In this document: piece by piece, positions 44,979 to 52,675 of the stretch | How positions within the stretch are numbered: the stretch's first letter is position 1 | How the letters are laid out: the number at the start of each line of letters is the position of its first letter | Assembly (NCBI RefSeq): GCF_013449735.1 | Contig: NZ_JACBNY010000015.1 | Coordinates: 1-52,675, forward strand | Direction: 5' to 3' | DNA from: Pseudolactococcus laudensis | GTDB lineage: Bacteria; Bacillota; Bacilli; Lactobacillales; Streptococcaceae | Length of the DNA: 52,675 nt | Program-made: the position numbers and the translations under genes | The notes under the pieces: model-generated | Databases searched by the model: none | The model's input: the letters and a program-made list of their open reading frames with translations, nothing else | What the model was told of the DNA's origin: nothing

Positions 44979-45938
44979 TTACTGCCAAGATTGATAGAGA
45001 CTATCCATAATCTTCACACCAGTTAAGGTCATGTCTGCTGTCATCTTAGGACTAAGACGTTCTCCGGAAAGAATAAGTTCATTGACATGCTGAACTTCGT
45101 AGACAAAATCACTTTCAAAATCAGCATTAAGTTGACGTTTGATACCACCATCCGCAAATCTAACGGTTGCTGTTTTAGCACGCCAAAACTCCGGAATAAC
45201 GAGTTTTCCTTTTGTCCCCTGAATTGTCATGACTTTATCCAAGGCTAATTTAGTCGTCAAGAAGATGTTAACCAAGACACCGTTATCAAGTTTTAACAAG
45301 ACTTTGGCTTGTGTGTCTGATTCACCATTTACCATATCGGCAATACCTGAAAAATCTGTGATTTGAGCATCGAAAATATATTGCAAATAACTTATCGCAT
45401 AAGGCAACATGAAATGGACGGTACCCCCGCCAGCTTTAAGGTCATTGAACCAACTGATGTGGTCAATACTAGCATAGGCTGTTACACTATCAACTGATAA
45501 AATGTCACCGATTTCATTTGATTGTACAACTTCTTTGACGAGCTGTGTGACAGGTAAAAAGACTGATTTTTGTGCCTCCATTAAAAATAAATTTTTCTCA
45601 CGCGCTAGCTCAAAAAGTTCTTCTGCCTCAGCTAAAGTCAACGTAAACGGTTTTTCTAACAAGACATTTTTGCCTGCCAACAAGGCTTGCTTGGCTTCTG
45701 GAAAATGCCCTTTATTATAAGTCGCGATATAGATAACATCCAGCTCTGAATCTGCATAAAGTTCAGCGTGACTACCATAGGCTTTCGGGATGTTATATTT
45801 CGTCGCAAATGCTTGCGCTGTTTCCAGACTACGACTCGAAATCGCAGCTACTTCGCCGTTATCTGTTAAACGAACACCTTCTATAAATCTAGGTACAACT
45901 TGTGCTGTAGATACAATACCATATTTTACTTTTTTCAT
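44979..45938 (-). CDS. Gfo/Idh/MocA-family oxidoreductase
   Basis: A 319-residue NAD(P)-dependent dehydrogenase. The N-terminal Rossmann segment KYGIVSTAQVVPRFIEGV, IATYNKGHFPEAKQALLAGK, and LLEKPFTLTLAEAEEL (catalytic Lys in EKPF) are the family markers. No partner sugar genes are adjacent, so the substrate is unknown. No SD is seen before ATG 45938; a TGATACAAT extended -10 lies six bases upstream, hinting at a leaderless transcript. Confidence 0.85.
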   Translation of the reverse strand: MKKVKYGIVSTAQVVPRFIEGVRLTDNGEVAAISSRSLETAQAFATKYNIPKAYGSHAELYADSELDVIYIATYNKGHFPEAKQALLAGKNVLLEKPFTLTLAEAEELFELAREKNLFLMEAQKSVFLPVTQLVKEVVQSNEIGDILSVDSVTAYASIDHISWFNDLKAGGGTVHFMLPYAISYLQYIFDAQITDFSGIADMVNGESDTQAKVLLKLDNGVLVNIFLTTKLALDKVMTIQGTKGKLVIPEFWRAKTATVRFADGGIKRQLNADFESDFVYEVQHVNELILSGERLSPKMTADMTLTGVKIMDSLYQSWQ

Positions 45939-45944
45939 GATTTT

Positions 45945-45950
45945 ATTGTA
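45945..45950 (-). promoter_or_regulatory. Extended -10 six bases before the Gfo/Idh start
   Basis: TACAAT preceded by TGA (TGn extension) on the minus strand; the expected start of transcription falls at or next to the ATG. Confidence 0.5.
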
Positions 45951-46020
45951 TCATAAAAAAACGTAAACATTATAATAAAAAGTTACAATTTTTTGATAAA
46001 ATCTTATTTGATATAACATC

Positions 46021-46046
46021 AAAAGCACCTGCTCTGGCAGATGCTC
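46021..46046 (-). terminator. Terminator of the NlpC/P60 gene
   Basis: AGCATCTGC and GCAGGTGCT form a nine-base stem (one G-U) with a CAGA loop, followed by TTTT on the minus strand, 38 bases past the stop. Confidence 0.75.
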
Positions 46047-46083
46047 CATTAACTTTTTAAAAAATAAAGTCTCATTGTTAGTC

Positions 46084-46704
46084 TCAAAGATGAAGGGCAA
46101 AATCTGCTGGCATCGTTGAAAGTGACGAAACACTGACAACATCCCCCGGTTGTGGCGCATGGATAAACTGACCATTTCCCAGATAGATACCTACATGGTT
46201 CCCACCGAAAAATACGAGAACATCGCCGACTTTGGCCTCTTCAACCGAAACTTGCTGACCAGCAGACATTTGAGCCCAAGTCGTGCGGCCGATTTCTTGT
46301 CCTAGTGCCTCTCGGTAGACATACGATGTAAAACCAGAACAGTCAAAGCCGTCAGGCGTCGTGCCACCATAAATATAAGGGACACCTTGGTAACGATTCG
46401 CTGTTTCAATCAATTTTTCTTCTCGTGTTTTTACTGGTGGTGGCGGTGGAACAGCTGCTTTTTCAGTCTCATGAGCTTGTTTTTGAACACTTGCCTGTTC
46501 TTTTTCAACAGACTTAACTGTATCATGAACAAGTCCTGTAAAATAGTCTAGGTTAAGCCCTGTGCGATGATTTATTACCTCATCTTGGATTTTTAAATGT
46601 GGTTTTGTTATCTCTTCTGCTTTAGTAGAGACACTGAATCCGGTTGATATAAGTATAAAAGTTGCTACGATTAATTTAATTTTGTTATTTCTATTTTTTA
46701 ACAT
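46084..46704 (-). CDS. Secreted NlpC/P60 cell-wall peptidase
   Basis: A 206-residue secreted protein. The N-terminus KNRNNKIKLIVATFILISTG is a signal peptide, followed by a coiled, Glu/Lys-rich linker and a Pro stretch, then a C40 domain: DGFDCSGFTSYVY (catalytic Cys), GNHVGIYLGNGQFIHAPQPG (catalytic His). It would cleave D-Glu-diamino acid bonds in peptidoglycan stem peptides. ATG 46704 is chosen: the longer frame would translate the preceding terminator. No SD is visible, and TACAAT lies seven bases upstream. Confidence 0.85.
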   Translation of the reverse strand: MLKNRNNKIKLIVATFILISTGFSVSTKAEEITKPHLKIQDEVINHRTGLNLDYFTGLVHDTVKSVEKEQASVQKQAHETEKAAVPPPPPVKTREEKLIETANRYQGVPYIYGGTTPDGFDCSGFTSYVYREALGQEIGRTTWAQMSAGQQVSVEEAKVGDVLVFFGGNHVGIYLGNGQFIHAPQPGDVVSVSSLSTMPADFALHL

Positions 46705-46711
46705 AAGTAGC

Positions 46712-46717
46712 ATTGTA
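46712..46717 (-). promoter_or_regulatory. Extended -10 seven bases before the NlpC/P60 start
   Basis: TACAAT with an upstream TGG (TGn extension). Transcription would start at or next to the ATG at 46704, giving a leaderless mRNA. Confidence 0.5.
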
Positions 46718-46722
46718 CCATA

Positions 46723-46746
46723 AAAAAACGCCCCAAAAGGCGTTTT
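46723..46746 (-). terminator. Terminator of fhs
   Basis: AAAACGCC and GGCGTTTT form a stem around a six-base loop, with T residues on the minus strand, about 70 bases past the fhs stop. Confidence 0.85.
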
Positions 46747-46817
46747 CATCATCTCTTAACCGACTTGTCAAATTGTCATGTTACTGACAAACGTGTTATT
46801 GATTTGTCATATTTAAA

Positions 46818-48488
46818 TTAGAACAAACCTGAGATGTGACCTGCATTGTCCACATCCATATTAAGAGCCGCAGGTTTTTTCGGCAAGCCAGGCATGGTCA
46901 TGATATCCCCTGTCAATGCGACAATAAAGCCAGCACCGAGCTTGGGAACAAGTTCCCGAATCGTAATATCAAACCCTTCTGGTGCGCCTAAAATGTTTTG
47001 GTCATCTGAAAAACTATACTGGGTTTTTGCCATACAAATCGGTAGATTATCCCAGCCATTACGTTCAAAAGTAGCGATTTGTGTTTGTGCTTTCTTGGTC
47101 ATAGTAACAGATGCACCACCATAGATTTTGGTCACAATCGTTTCAATTTTCTCAGGAATTGAACTTTCTAAATCATATAAGTAATGGAAATCAGACGTTT
47201 TTTCAGTTGCTTTAACAACTTTTTCAGCCAAATCTAGACCGCCAGCACCACCTTTAGCCCAGACTTGTGTGAGTGAAAAATCAACATTTTTAGCAGTTAA
47301 AAGCTCAGAAAGAACTGAGATTTCTTCTGCCGTATCTGTCACAAACTCGTTAATCGCAACAACTACTGGCAAACCATAACCTTGGATATTATCAATATGT
47401 CGATTGAGATTTGCAAATCCTTCACGTAGTGCAGACGTATTTTCCACGGACAAGTCGTTTTTAGCCACGCCACCATTCATTTTTAAAGCACGGACAGTTG
47501 CGATAATGACGACGGCATCAGGATTTTTAGGGAGTTCACGTGTTTTAATGTCGAGGAACTTCTCTCCGCCGAGGTCAGCGCCAAAACCTGCCTCAGTGAC
47601 AGTGAAATCAGCTGCTTTCATAGCAGCTGTTGTTGCAAGCACGCTGTTACAGCCGTGAGCGATGTTGGCAAATGGTCCACCGTGAACAAAGGCCGGTGTG
47701 CCTTCAATCGTTTGCACGAGGTTGGGTTTGAGAGCGTCTTTAAGTAAAACTGTGATCGCGCCTTGAATTTCAAGGTCACCGACTGTCACTGGTTTACGGT
47801 CATAAGTATAGGCAACAACGATTTTAGCCAATCGTGCTTTGAGATTGTCGATAGAGGTCGCTAAGCAGAAAACAGCCATGATTTCACTAGCTACGGTAAT
47901 ATCAAAACCATCTTCACGTGGGACACCATTCATTGGCGAGCCAAGTCCAGCAATAATCTGACGTAATTCACGGTCATTGAGGTCAACAACACGTTTCCAG
48001 ATGACACGACGTGGGTCAATATTGAGCTCATTACCTTGATGAATGTGATTGTCTAATAGCGCAGCAATCGCATTATTAGCTGTTGTAATGGCATGCAAAT
48101 CACCTGTAAAATGGAGGTTAATATCTTCCATCGGTAAAACTTGAGCATAGCCACCACCAGCTGCCCCACCTTTGATGCCCATGACAGGTCCAAGAGAAGG
48201 TTCTCGCAAGGCAATCATAGCTTTCTGACCAAGTTGATTGAGGGCATCACCCAGACCAATCGTAACAGTTGATTTACCTTCACCAGCAGGAGTTGGATTG
48301 ATAGCTGTAACTAGAATCAATTTCCCATTATCATTTTTTTGTAACTTATCGAGTGCTTCAAAAGTAATTTTTGCCTTGTATTTGCCGTATTGCTCAATAT
48401 CATCACTTGAAATACCAGCTTTAGCAGCAATGTCCGTAATGGCTTTCATAGATGAGGCTTGAGCGATTTCGATATCAGATTTTACCAC
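46818..48488 (-). CDS. fhs: Formate-tetrahydrofolate ligase
   Basis: A 556-residue enzyme that makes 10-formyl-tetrahydrofolate from formate and [21 protein letters not shown] is the P-loop, and [21 protein letters not shown] is the family signature. The ending [14 protein letters not shown] is the conserved C-terminus. It is a single-gene unit with a terminator, feeding purine and formyl-Met-tRNA synthesis. Confidence 0.96.
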   Translation of the reverse strand: MVKSDIEIAQASSMKAITDIAAKAGISSDDIEQYGKYKAKITFEALDKLQKNDNGKLILVTAINPTPAGEGKSTVTIGLGDALNQLGQKAMIALREPSLGPVMGIKGGAAGGGYAQVLPMEDINLHFTGDLHAITTANNAIAALLDNHIHQGNELNIDPRRVIWKRVVDLNDRELRQIIAGLGSPMNGVPREDGFDITVASEIMAVFCLATSIDNLKARLAKIVVAYTYDRKPVTVGDLEIQGAITVLLKDALKPNLVQTIEGTPAFVHGGPFANIAHGCNSVLATTAAMKAADFTVTEAGFGADLGGEKFLDIKTRELPKNPDAVVIIATVRALKMNGGVAKNDLSVENTSALREGFANLNRHIDNIQGYGLPVVVAINEFVTDTAEEISVLSELLTAKNVDFSLTQVWAKGGAGGLDLAEKVVKATEKTSDFHYLYDLESSIPEKIETIVTKIYGGASVTMTKKAQTQIATFERNGWDNLPICMAKTQYSFSDDQNILGAPEGFDITIRELVPKLGAGFIVALTGDIMTMPGLPKKPAALNMDVDNAGHISGLF

Positions 48489-48668
48489 GATGCGTCTCCA
48501 ATTTCTTCATTATTACCTTATATTATATCAAAAAACACTTAGATTGCCATTGTTTACTGATATTTACTTATAATGTCGCCTTCAATGTTCGGCTTTTGTT
48601 TTGATTTTTTATGGCTTTATCATTTTTTCTAACTTTTATTATCAAAAACAGTCCTTCCAAATGACAAA

Positions 48669-49157
48669 TCAAGAATAATATAAGGTTTTTAAAATATGAC
48701 AGTCAACTTCAGAACTTAAGTCAATAAAATAAGGGACTTGCCAATTTTGTGTTTTTTGAGCTGAAGGATTTAAGTCTTTGACCCAACTTGGATAAACTCT
48801 GGTTGCCATTTTACCTGTCTGATTAGGACCACTAAGTATGCCTTTTTCTAAAAGAATAGACTTCGGAAAAATAAACTGCCCTTGCAGATGTCCGTCAATT
48901 ACAGAGATGATAAGTTTATCTGGACTATCGGCAAACTCGTAAGGCTGATTCTGATTTTTATCGTCTTTCTCCCAAAAAACAACAAAATAACCTTTTTTCT
49001 TAGGTGTCATTTTTGCTAGTCTACTTCTATATTGATGACCATTTAGTTCAAAATAAGTGCCTTCATAGGCTGCGTTTTGCTGCTCTACTTTTATTTTTGA
49101 GATGCTGAGTTTACCTAGATAGTTGAGCAGCTCTTTAATTAAATTAATTGATTTCAT
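48669..49157 (-). CDS. MepB-family protein
   Basis: A 162-residue cytoplasmic protein resembling the MepB family: QNAAYEGTYFELNGHQYRSRLAK, KGYFVVFWEKDD, KLIISVIDGHLQGQFIFPKSIL and KMATRVYPSWV. MepB is named from the staphylococcal mepRAB locus, but its function is unknown. No MATE efflux gene is adjacent here. ATG 49157 is chosen because AGAGGAAA lies just upstream. Confidence 0.75.
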   Translation of the reverse strand: MKSINLIKELLNYLGKLSISKIKVEQQNAAYEGTYFELNGHQYRSRLAKMTPKKKGYFVVFWEKDDKNQNQPYEFADSPDKLIISVIDGHLQGQFIFPKSILLEKGILSGPNQTGKMATRVYPSWVKDLNPSAQKTQNWQVPYFIDLSSEVDCHILKTLYYS

Positions 49158-49208
49158 TACTTTCCTCTGATTCATCATAACAGAAAAAGATTAGCTTGTC
49201 GAAAACAA

Positions 49209-49245
49209 AAAGATCATGTCGTTTTTAACGTCATGATCTTATTTT
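49209..49245 (-). terminator. Terminator of the membrane-anchored hypothetical gene
   Basis: AAGATCATG and CATGATCTT enclose an inner ACG/CGT pair and a T-rich loop, with A/T tracts on both sides. It lies 25 bases past the 49270 stop and could also act in the other direction. Confidence 0.75.
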
Positions 49246-49269
49246 ACAATCTGTAGATTCATTGAACCT

Positions 49270-50262
49270 TTATGAAACTTTATTTTGCATGTCGAAAGTA
49301 CCAATTTCTGTTGCTTGCTGTTTTATTTCATCTACACTATTGACTTGTATCTTATAAATGGATGTTTTATCTAAAGCACTCATGTCAAACGATAGTTTGA
49401 ATTGTGTTTTATCACCTTTCGGCTTAGTCGTGAAACTTGGTGATTTAATTTTAACCCCATCTTTATAAATCTCCAGATCAGGCATGGTTTCTGCCCTAAC
49501 TGGTATTGTAAACGCAACGGTTGTTTGAAGTGCATCACTATCAGCTTTAATGTCCTCAATATTGTTCACTTTAGTAATCTGTGGCTTACTTGTTTGAGTT
49601 AATGGCTGATAGGTAATATTAAAGCGCCAATCGCCGTCATATTGTAATGCCGTTGGTACTGTAAATGAACTGCCCGCTTCCGATACATTAGCTTGTGCCT
49701 CTGCTGTACGACGCTCATCCCAATCTTCCCATGATAACTGCGAGATTTGTAGCGTCAAGTTAGTATCATCTGGCAGTTTTTTTGAATCATAGGTGAAGTT
49801 AGCCGTACCGTAAAATGTATCGCCTTCAATTCGAAAAGCTGGAAACGAGATACCGCCACCAACAAGGTCATTTGACATATCACTGTCAGCAAAAAGAGAA
49901 AAGTGAATACTTTGATAGTTTGAGCCTGCAGCAAGTTGTTTGGTTAACAATTCTTTCAAGCGTTCATCATCAAGCTTAAACTGATAATCAAAGATAAATT
50001 TCTTTTTCGTAGCCATAAATTTGGTCAGCTTAATCTCACGACCGTTTTGCGTACTTGTCAAATTAAGTTCTGCCGGCGTTAGATTTTCTTCTGCTTTTTT
50101 TGTCAAAGTTTCAGATTGACTACTCACATCTTCTTTTTTGATATTTTTACCAAGTGAGGTTTCATATACTGCAATCAGTATAATGCCAATAATAAGGGTC
50201 AGCCCAGTTAAAACTATATAACGATTATGCTTTTTTTTATTTTGTTTAAGTGTTTGATTCAT
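49270..50262 (-). CDS. Membrane-anchored DUF4179-like hypothetical protein
   Basis: A 330-residue protein with a short basic cytoplasmic N-terminus, one membrane helix (IVLTGLTLIIGIILIAVY, about residues 17-34), and a large extracellular beta-rich domain. Segments such as LTSTQNGREIKLTKF and FTVPTALQYDGDWRFNITY suggest Ig-like strands of the type seen in DUF4179/anti-sigma-like proteins, but no sigma factor gene is adjacent. A clear SD (GGAGG) and a strong promoter precede it. The function is unknown. Confidence 0.65.
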   Translation of the reverse strand: MNQTLKQNKKKHNRYIVLTGLTLIIGIILIAVYETSLGKNIKKEDVSSQSETLTKKAEENLTPAELNLTSTQNGREIKLTKFMATKKKFIFDYQFKLDDERLKELLTKQLAAGSNYQSIHFSLFADSDMSNDLVGGGISFPAFRIEGDTFYGTANFTYDSKKLPDDTNLTLQISQLSWEDWDERRTAEAQANVSEAGSSFTVPTALQYDGDWRFNITYQPLTQTSKPQITKVNNIEDIKADSDALQTTVAFTIPVRAETMPDLEIYKDGVKIKSPSFTTKPKGDKTQFKLSFDMSALDKTSIYKIQVNSVDEIKQQATEIGTFDMQNKVS

Positions 50263-50308
50263 ATCTTTATCCTCCGTTATTTAAACGTTTTCATACCAAA
50301 CTATTTTT

Positions 50309-50337
50309 ATCATAGCATGATTGACTATTTGTGTCAA
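50309..50337 (-). promoter_or_regulatory. Promoter of the membrane-anchored hypothetical gene
   Basis: TTGACA (50337-50332) and TATGAT (50314-50309) are exactly 17 bases apart on the minus strand. ATTGAC...GTCAAT forms an inverted repeat over the -35 region, and a weak cre-like TGAAAACGTTTAAA lies just downstream. Confidence 0.7.
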
Positions 50338-50547
50338 TTACATGATAATTTAAAAGCACTTTTTAATCATTCACTTAATTTAATTTTGACCTATTTTACA
50401 AGTTTTCACTTATTGTATCACTCTCTTGAAACATTATTATATCAAGGATAGGGGATATTTCACAGATAGATAAATGAAAGACAACAACCGCTCGTTGGAT
50501 CAATATTCTGCCATTAACAATCCTCAAAAATATTGCAGCTCCACTTT

Positions 50548-51276
50548 TTATTCATATTTATAATAGCGTATTTCTTTCTTTTTCTCATCCCATTTTTGTA
50601 ATTTTTTTGTTTTTAATAAATATTCAGGAAGTAAAGCGATACCCTTACCGCTTTCAACATAGTTGATAATATTTTCAAATGAATCAAGTTCAATTATTTT
50701 TTTGGTGTCTGAAAAATCATGAAGTGTCTTTTGTCTAAAAGGACAATTTTTATCACGATTAACAAAAAAATTTTGCGTTTCAGGATGCTCATGATTAGCA
50801 GAAGAGAGATAGAATGCTTTTAGGGCCTTCTCATCTTCTTTAAACCCTCTCAAATTGACAATCTTTTGAAAACTGTAAATGATGTCATACTTATTTTTGA
50901 GTGATTCTGTCGGAATATCCTTCGTTTTTTTAACGCTCACATTATCCTTACCAATATCAATTGATTGCTCCTGATTAAGATCATAGTTTAAAAGTAATTC
51001 TGAAATCAAGATTGCCTTTCCTTGAGATTTAAATTCTTTCTGCAGGCATTCTAAATTTCCAAGTGTCTCTTTTGCAAAATAGTAAAATTTATCACCATTT
51101 TTTGTTGGGACAATCCCATTATATTTTCTGATAAAAAAAAGAGTTGCCTGCTCACTTTCCAAATTTTTCAACCGAGCAGTTAAATTGGATTGTGCATAGC
51201 CAAGATTCACAGCACTTTGATTCAGAGAACCAGTTTCATAAATATCGATAAAAATTTTTAAATCAGTGAAATTCAT
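50548..51276 (-). CDS. LysR-family transcriptional regulator (short)
   Basis: A 242-residue regulator. The N-terminal helix-turn-helix is clear: FTDLKIFIDIYETGSLNQSAVNLGYAQSNLTARLKNLE. The effector part is shorter than the usual 290-300-residue LysR protein, but ends with the normal SGKGIALLPEYLLK motif, so it looks internally compact rather than cut. It is divergent from the DUF4865 gene, which it probably regulates. Confidence 0.85.
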   Translation of the reverse strand: MNFTDLKIFIDIYETGSLNQSAVNLGYAQSNLTARLKNLESEQATLFFIRKYNGIVPTKNGDKFYYFAKETLGNLECLQKEFKSQGKAILISELLLNYDLNQEQSIDIGKDNVSVKKTKDIPTESLKNKYDIIYSFQKIVNLRGFKEDEKALKAFYLSSANHEHPETQNFFVNRDKNCPFRQKTLHDFSDTKKIIELDSFENIINYVESGKGIALLPEYLLKTKKLQKWDEKKKEIRYYKYE

Positions 51277-51464
51277 ATTGTCTCACTTCTACCTATCACT
51301 TTTTGTTATTAGTATATCACGATTTGGTATTATCCAACATTAAGTTTATCTTTTATAATAGGGTTGTGACATAAACTTAACTGAGTTACGGCTCCTTGGT
51401 GTGAGTAAAATAAATGAAAAGAACGCACCAAAGCAATCGCTCAACATCTTGAAGGAGAACACTT

Positions 51465-51992
51465 ATGCAAGCAATGCGCTATGACATCACCCTACCAACT
51501 GACTATGATATGACAATCATTAGAGATAGGGTAATGAAAACTGGGTACTTAATGGACGGTTTTAAAGGCCTCTTATTTAAACTCTTCTTGATTTCAGAAA
51601 AGAAAAATGGTGACTACTATAATAGTTACAGCCCACTTTATATCTGGAAAAATTCTGAAGGTATGTCTCAATTTATCTTTGACGGATATTTTGATAATAT
51701 ATTAAGATCATTTGGTTGGCAACATATTGAAATCGGTGTGACTTCTTCTATTGAGCTTAGCGATGATTTTACCCAAAGTCAATTTATGACCGAAGAAAAG
51801 CAAGACATTCTACCAACTGACACTTTAAAAAACTTTGATATTCATGAAAAAGCAACTGAAGGTGAAACTGGAAAAGTAGTGATCTATAATCCTGATAAAT
51901 GGCAGAAGGTGATTTTTACATTTTATCTCACGAAACCTCAGACCGAGCTTAGGTGTTTTGAAATTTTACATCTTTCTAATGGTGAAAATTAA
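51465..51992 (+). CDS. DUF4865-family protein
   Basis: A 175-residue cytoplasmic protein beginning MQAMRYDITLPTDYDMTIIRDRV, the DUF4865 N-terminus, with aromatic-rich segments (YSPLYIWKNSEGMSQFIFDGYFDNIL) resembling a dimeric alpha/beta-barrel monooxygenase-like fold. The SD AAGGAG precedes the ATG. The gene often pairs with LysR regulators in related bacteria (recollection). Function unknown. A TATAAT near 51354 may serve it. Confidence 0.7.
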   Translation: MQAMRYDITLPTDYDMTIIRDRVMKTGYLMDGFKGLLFKLFLISEKKNGDYYNSYSPLYIWKNSEGMSQFIFDGYFDNILRSFGWQHIEIGVTSSIELSDDFTQSQFMTEEKQDILPTDTLKNFDIHEKATEGETGKVVIYNPDKWQKVIFTFYLTKPQTELRCFEILHLSNGEN

Positions 51993-52088
51993 AACTGCGC
52001 CTTCATATCCTATCAGCCTAACTTCATGTATTGGAAAGGTTATAATAAACTAGACACAAAGTTAAGAGAAATCGTGGAAAGGTTTATT

Positions 52089-52379
52089 ATGGCAAGAAGA
52101 AAATTCGATAAACAATTTAAAAACTCTGCAGTAAAACTCATTCTTGAAGAGGGTTACTCTGTTAAAGAAGTCAGCCAAGAGCTTGATGTTCATGCCAATA
52201 GTCTCTATCGCTGGGTTCAAGAAGTTGAAGAATATGGAGAAAATGCTTTTCCTGGGAATGGGACAGCCCTAGCTGATGCCCAACATAAGATTAAATTGTT
52301 AGAAAAAGAAAATCGTTATCTTCAGGAGGAACTTGAACTTCTAAAAAAGTTCCGGGTCTTCTTGAAGCGAAGCAAGTAA
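52089..52379 (+). CDS. IS3-family OrfA
   Basis: A 96-residue OrfA: a helix-turn-helix (FKNSAVKLILEEGYSVKEVSQEL...HANSLYRWVQE) followed by a leucine-zipper coiled coil (KIKLLEKENRYLQEELELLKK). ATG 52089 with GGAAAGG upstream is preferred over a longer frame from 52026. It binds the IS ends and regulates transposition. Confidence 0.88.
   Translation: MARRKFDKQFKNSAVKLILEEGYSVKEVSQELDVHANSLYRWVQEVEEYGENAFPGNGTALADAQHKIKLLEKENRYLQEELELLKKFRVFLKRSK
52343..52349 (+). promoter_or_regulatory. Programmed -1 frameshift slip site
   Basis: A AAA AAG lies in the OrfA zero frame (CTA AAA AAG). Slipping one base back continues into the OrfB frame (VPGLLEAKQVKRFE...), giving the OrfAB transposase, as in most IS3-family elements. 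Confidence 0.85.
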
Positions 52380-52675
52380 AACGTTTTGAATTTCTCTTGA
52401 AACATCATGGGAAGATAAAAATTAAGCATGCAGTAAAAGTTCTTAAGGTTTCTCGCTCAGGTTTCTATGAATACATGCATCGTCGTCCTTCAAAACAACA
52501 AGTGGAACGAGAAGTCCTCTCTGAGAAAATAAAATCTGTCTTTCATGAGCATAAAGGACGCTATGGTGCGGTTAGAATTACCAAGGTACTTCATAATACT
52601 GGTATTTTGACCAACACGAAACGTGTTGGAAAACTGATGCACTTGATGGGACTTTATGCTAAGGGAAGCCGTTAT
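52350..52675 (+). CDS. IS3-family OrfB integrase, N-terminal part
   Basis: Reached by the -1 frameshift, the frame encodes VPGLLEAKQVKRFEFLLKHHG and the HTH_21 segment VSRSGFYEYMHRRPSK, then GRYGAVRITKVLHNTGI, the start of the IS3 integrase. It runs off the window before the DDE core. It has no independent start with a clear SD. Confidence 0.85.

Larger units (their letters stand above)
52040..52675 (+). mobile_element. IS3-family insertion sequence, 5' part, cut by the window edge
   Basis: OrfA and the first part of OrfB are present in the typical IS3 overlap with a -1 slip site. A TATAAT-bearing segment lies near 52040, about 45 bases before OrfA; the exact left inverted repeat was not determined. 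It follows the DUF4865 gene directly. Confidence 0.8.

Noticed and set aside
46705-46752. Upstream N-terminal extension of the NlpC/P60 protein
   Set aside because: It would translate the fhs terminator hairpin and the promoter -10.

Overview
The window looks like a chromosomal segment of a low-GC Gram-positive in the Streptococcaceae, most likely Lactococcus in the broad sense (piscium/raffinolactis-like) or a close relative. The evidence is a streptococcal-order type II fatty-acid cluster (fabT-fabH-acpP-fabK-fabD-fabG-fabF-accB-fabZ-accC-accD-accA), a class 1A dihydroorotate dehydrogenase, an lplA-pdhABCD operon, prsA, pepF, coiA, and IS3-family ends of lactococcal type. The species call is inference. 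Almost everything between the two ends is on the minus strand; the plus-strand genes are a FabK-like flavoprotein, pyrDA, an alpha/beta hydrolase, a DUF4865 gene and the IS fragments.

Layout. 1-83: 3' tail of an IS3-family transposase. 84-2478: decayed two-gene McrBC/LlaJI-type restriction module with no methyltransferase. 2653-4415: FAD dehydrogenase plus a tiny antitoxin-like ORF. 4564-5598: membrane-anchored endo/exonuclease/phosphatase-fold gene broken by an in-frame stop. 5689-15629: fatty-acid synthesis operon with its repressor FabT and several FabT-type operators; a divergent FabK-like/nitronate monooxygenase gene (15844-16941) shares the operator region. 17062-18006: pyrDA. 18159-18457: five tandem 61-bp hairpin repeats, then a bidirectional terminator. 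18545-24907: lplA-pdhA-pdhB-[four tandem 121-bp palindromic repeats]-pdhC-pdhD. 25152-25937: hydrolase. 26186-34057: N-acetylgalactosamine-type utilisation cluster (mannose-family PTS, GntR regulator, AgaS, deacetylase, tagatose-6-phosphate kinase, class II aldolase). 34378-37750: T-box, LURP-one-like gene, alaS. 37755-41271: prsA, O-methyltransferase, pepF. 41420-43706: mmuP-mmuM. Then coiA, a Gfo/Idh oxidoreductase, an NlpC/P60 hydrolase, fhs, a MepB-like gene, a membrane-anchored hypothetical, a LysR/DUF4865 divergent pair, and the 5' part of a second IS3-family element at the right edge.

How the genes work together. The fab/acc cluster makes acyl chains under FabT control. The lpl/pdh operon makes acetyl-CoA, the precursor of malonyl-CoA. 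The aga cluster would import GalNAc as GalNAc-6-P and convert it through galactosamine-6-P, tagatose-6-P and tagatose-1,6-bisphosphate to triose phosphates. That cluster looks disabled: EIIA and the deacetylase each carry an in-frame premature stop, and no EIIB is present.

Most notable. (1) Four isolated in-frame nonsense codons and two probable frameshifts lie in accessory genes, while housekeeping genes are intact. (2) YajC and PTS EIIC are fused in one ORF. (3) Two different structured tandem repeat arrays lie in and beside the pdh operon. (4) A FabT-operator-bearing FabK-like gene stands divergent from fabT. (5) A stem-loop sits exactly between the Shine-Dalgarno and the start codon of prsA. 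(6) Two genes have an extended -10 placed 6-7 bases before ATG, suggesting leaderless mRNAs. All readings were made by eye; no database search was run.
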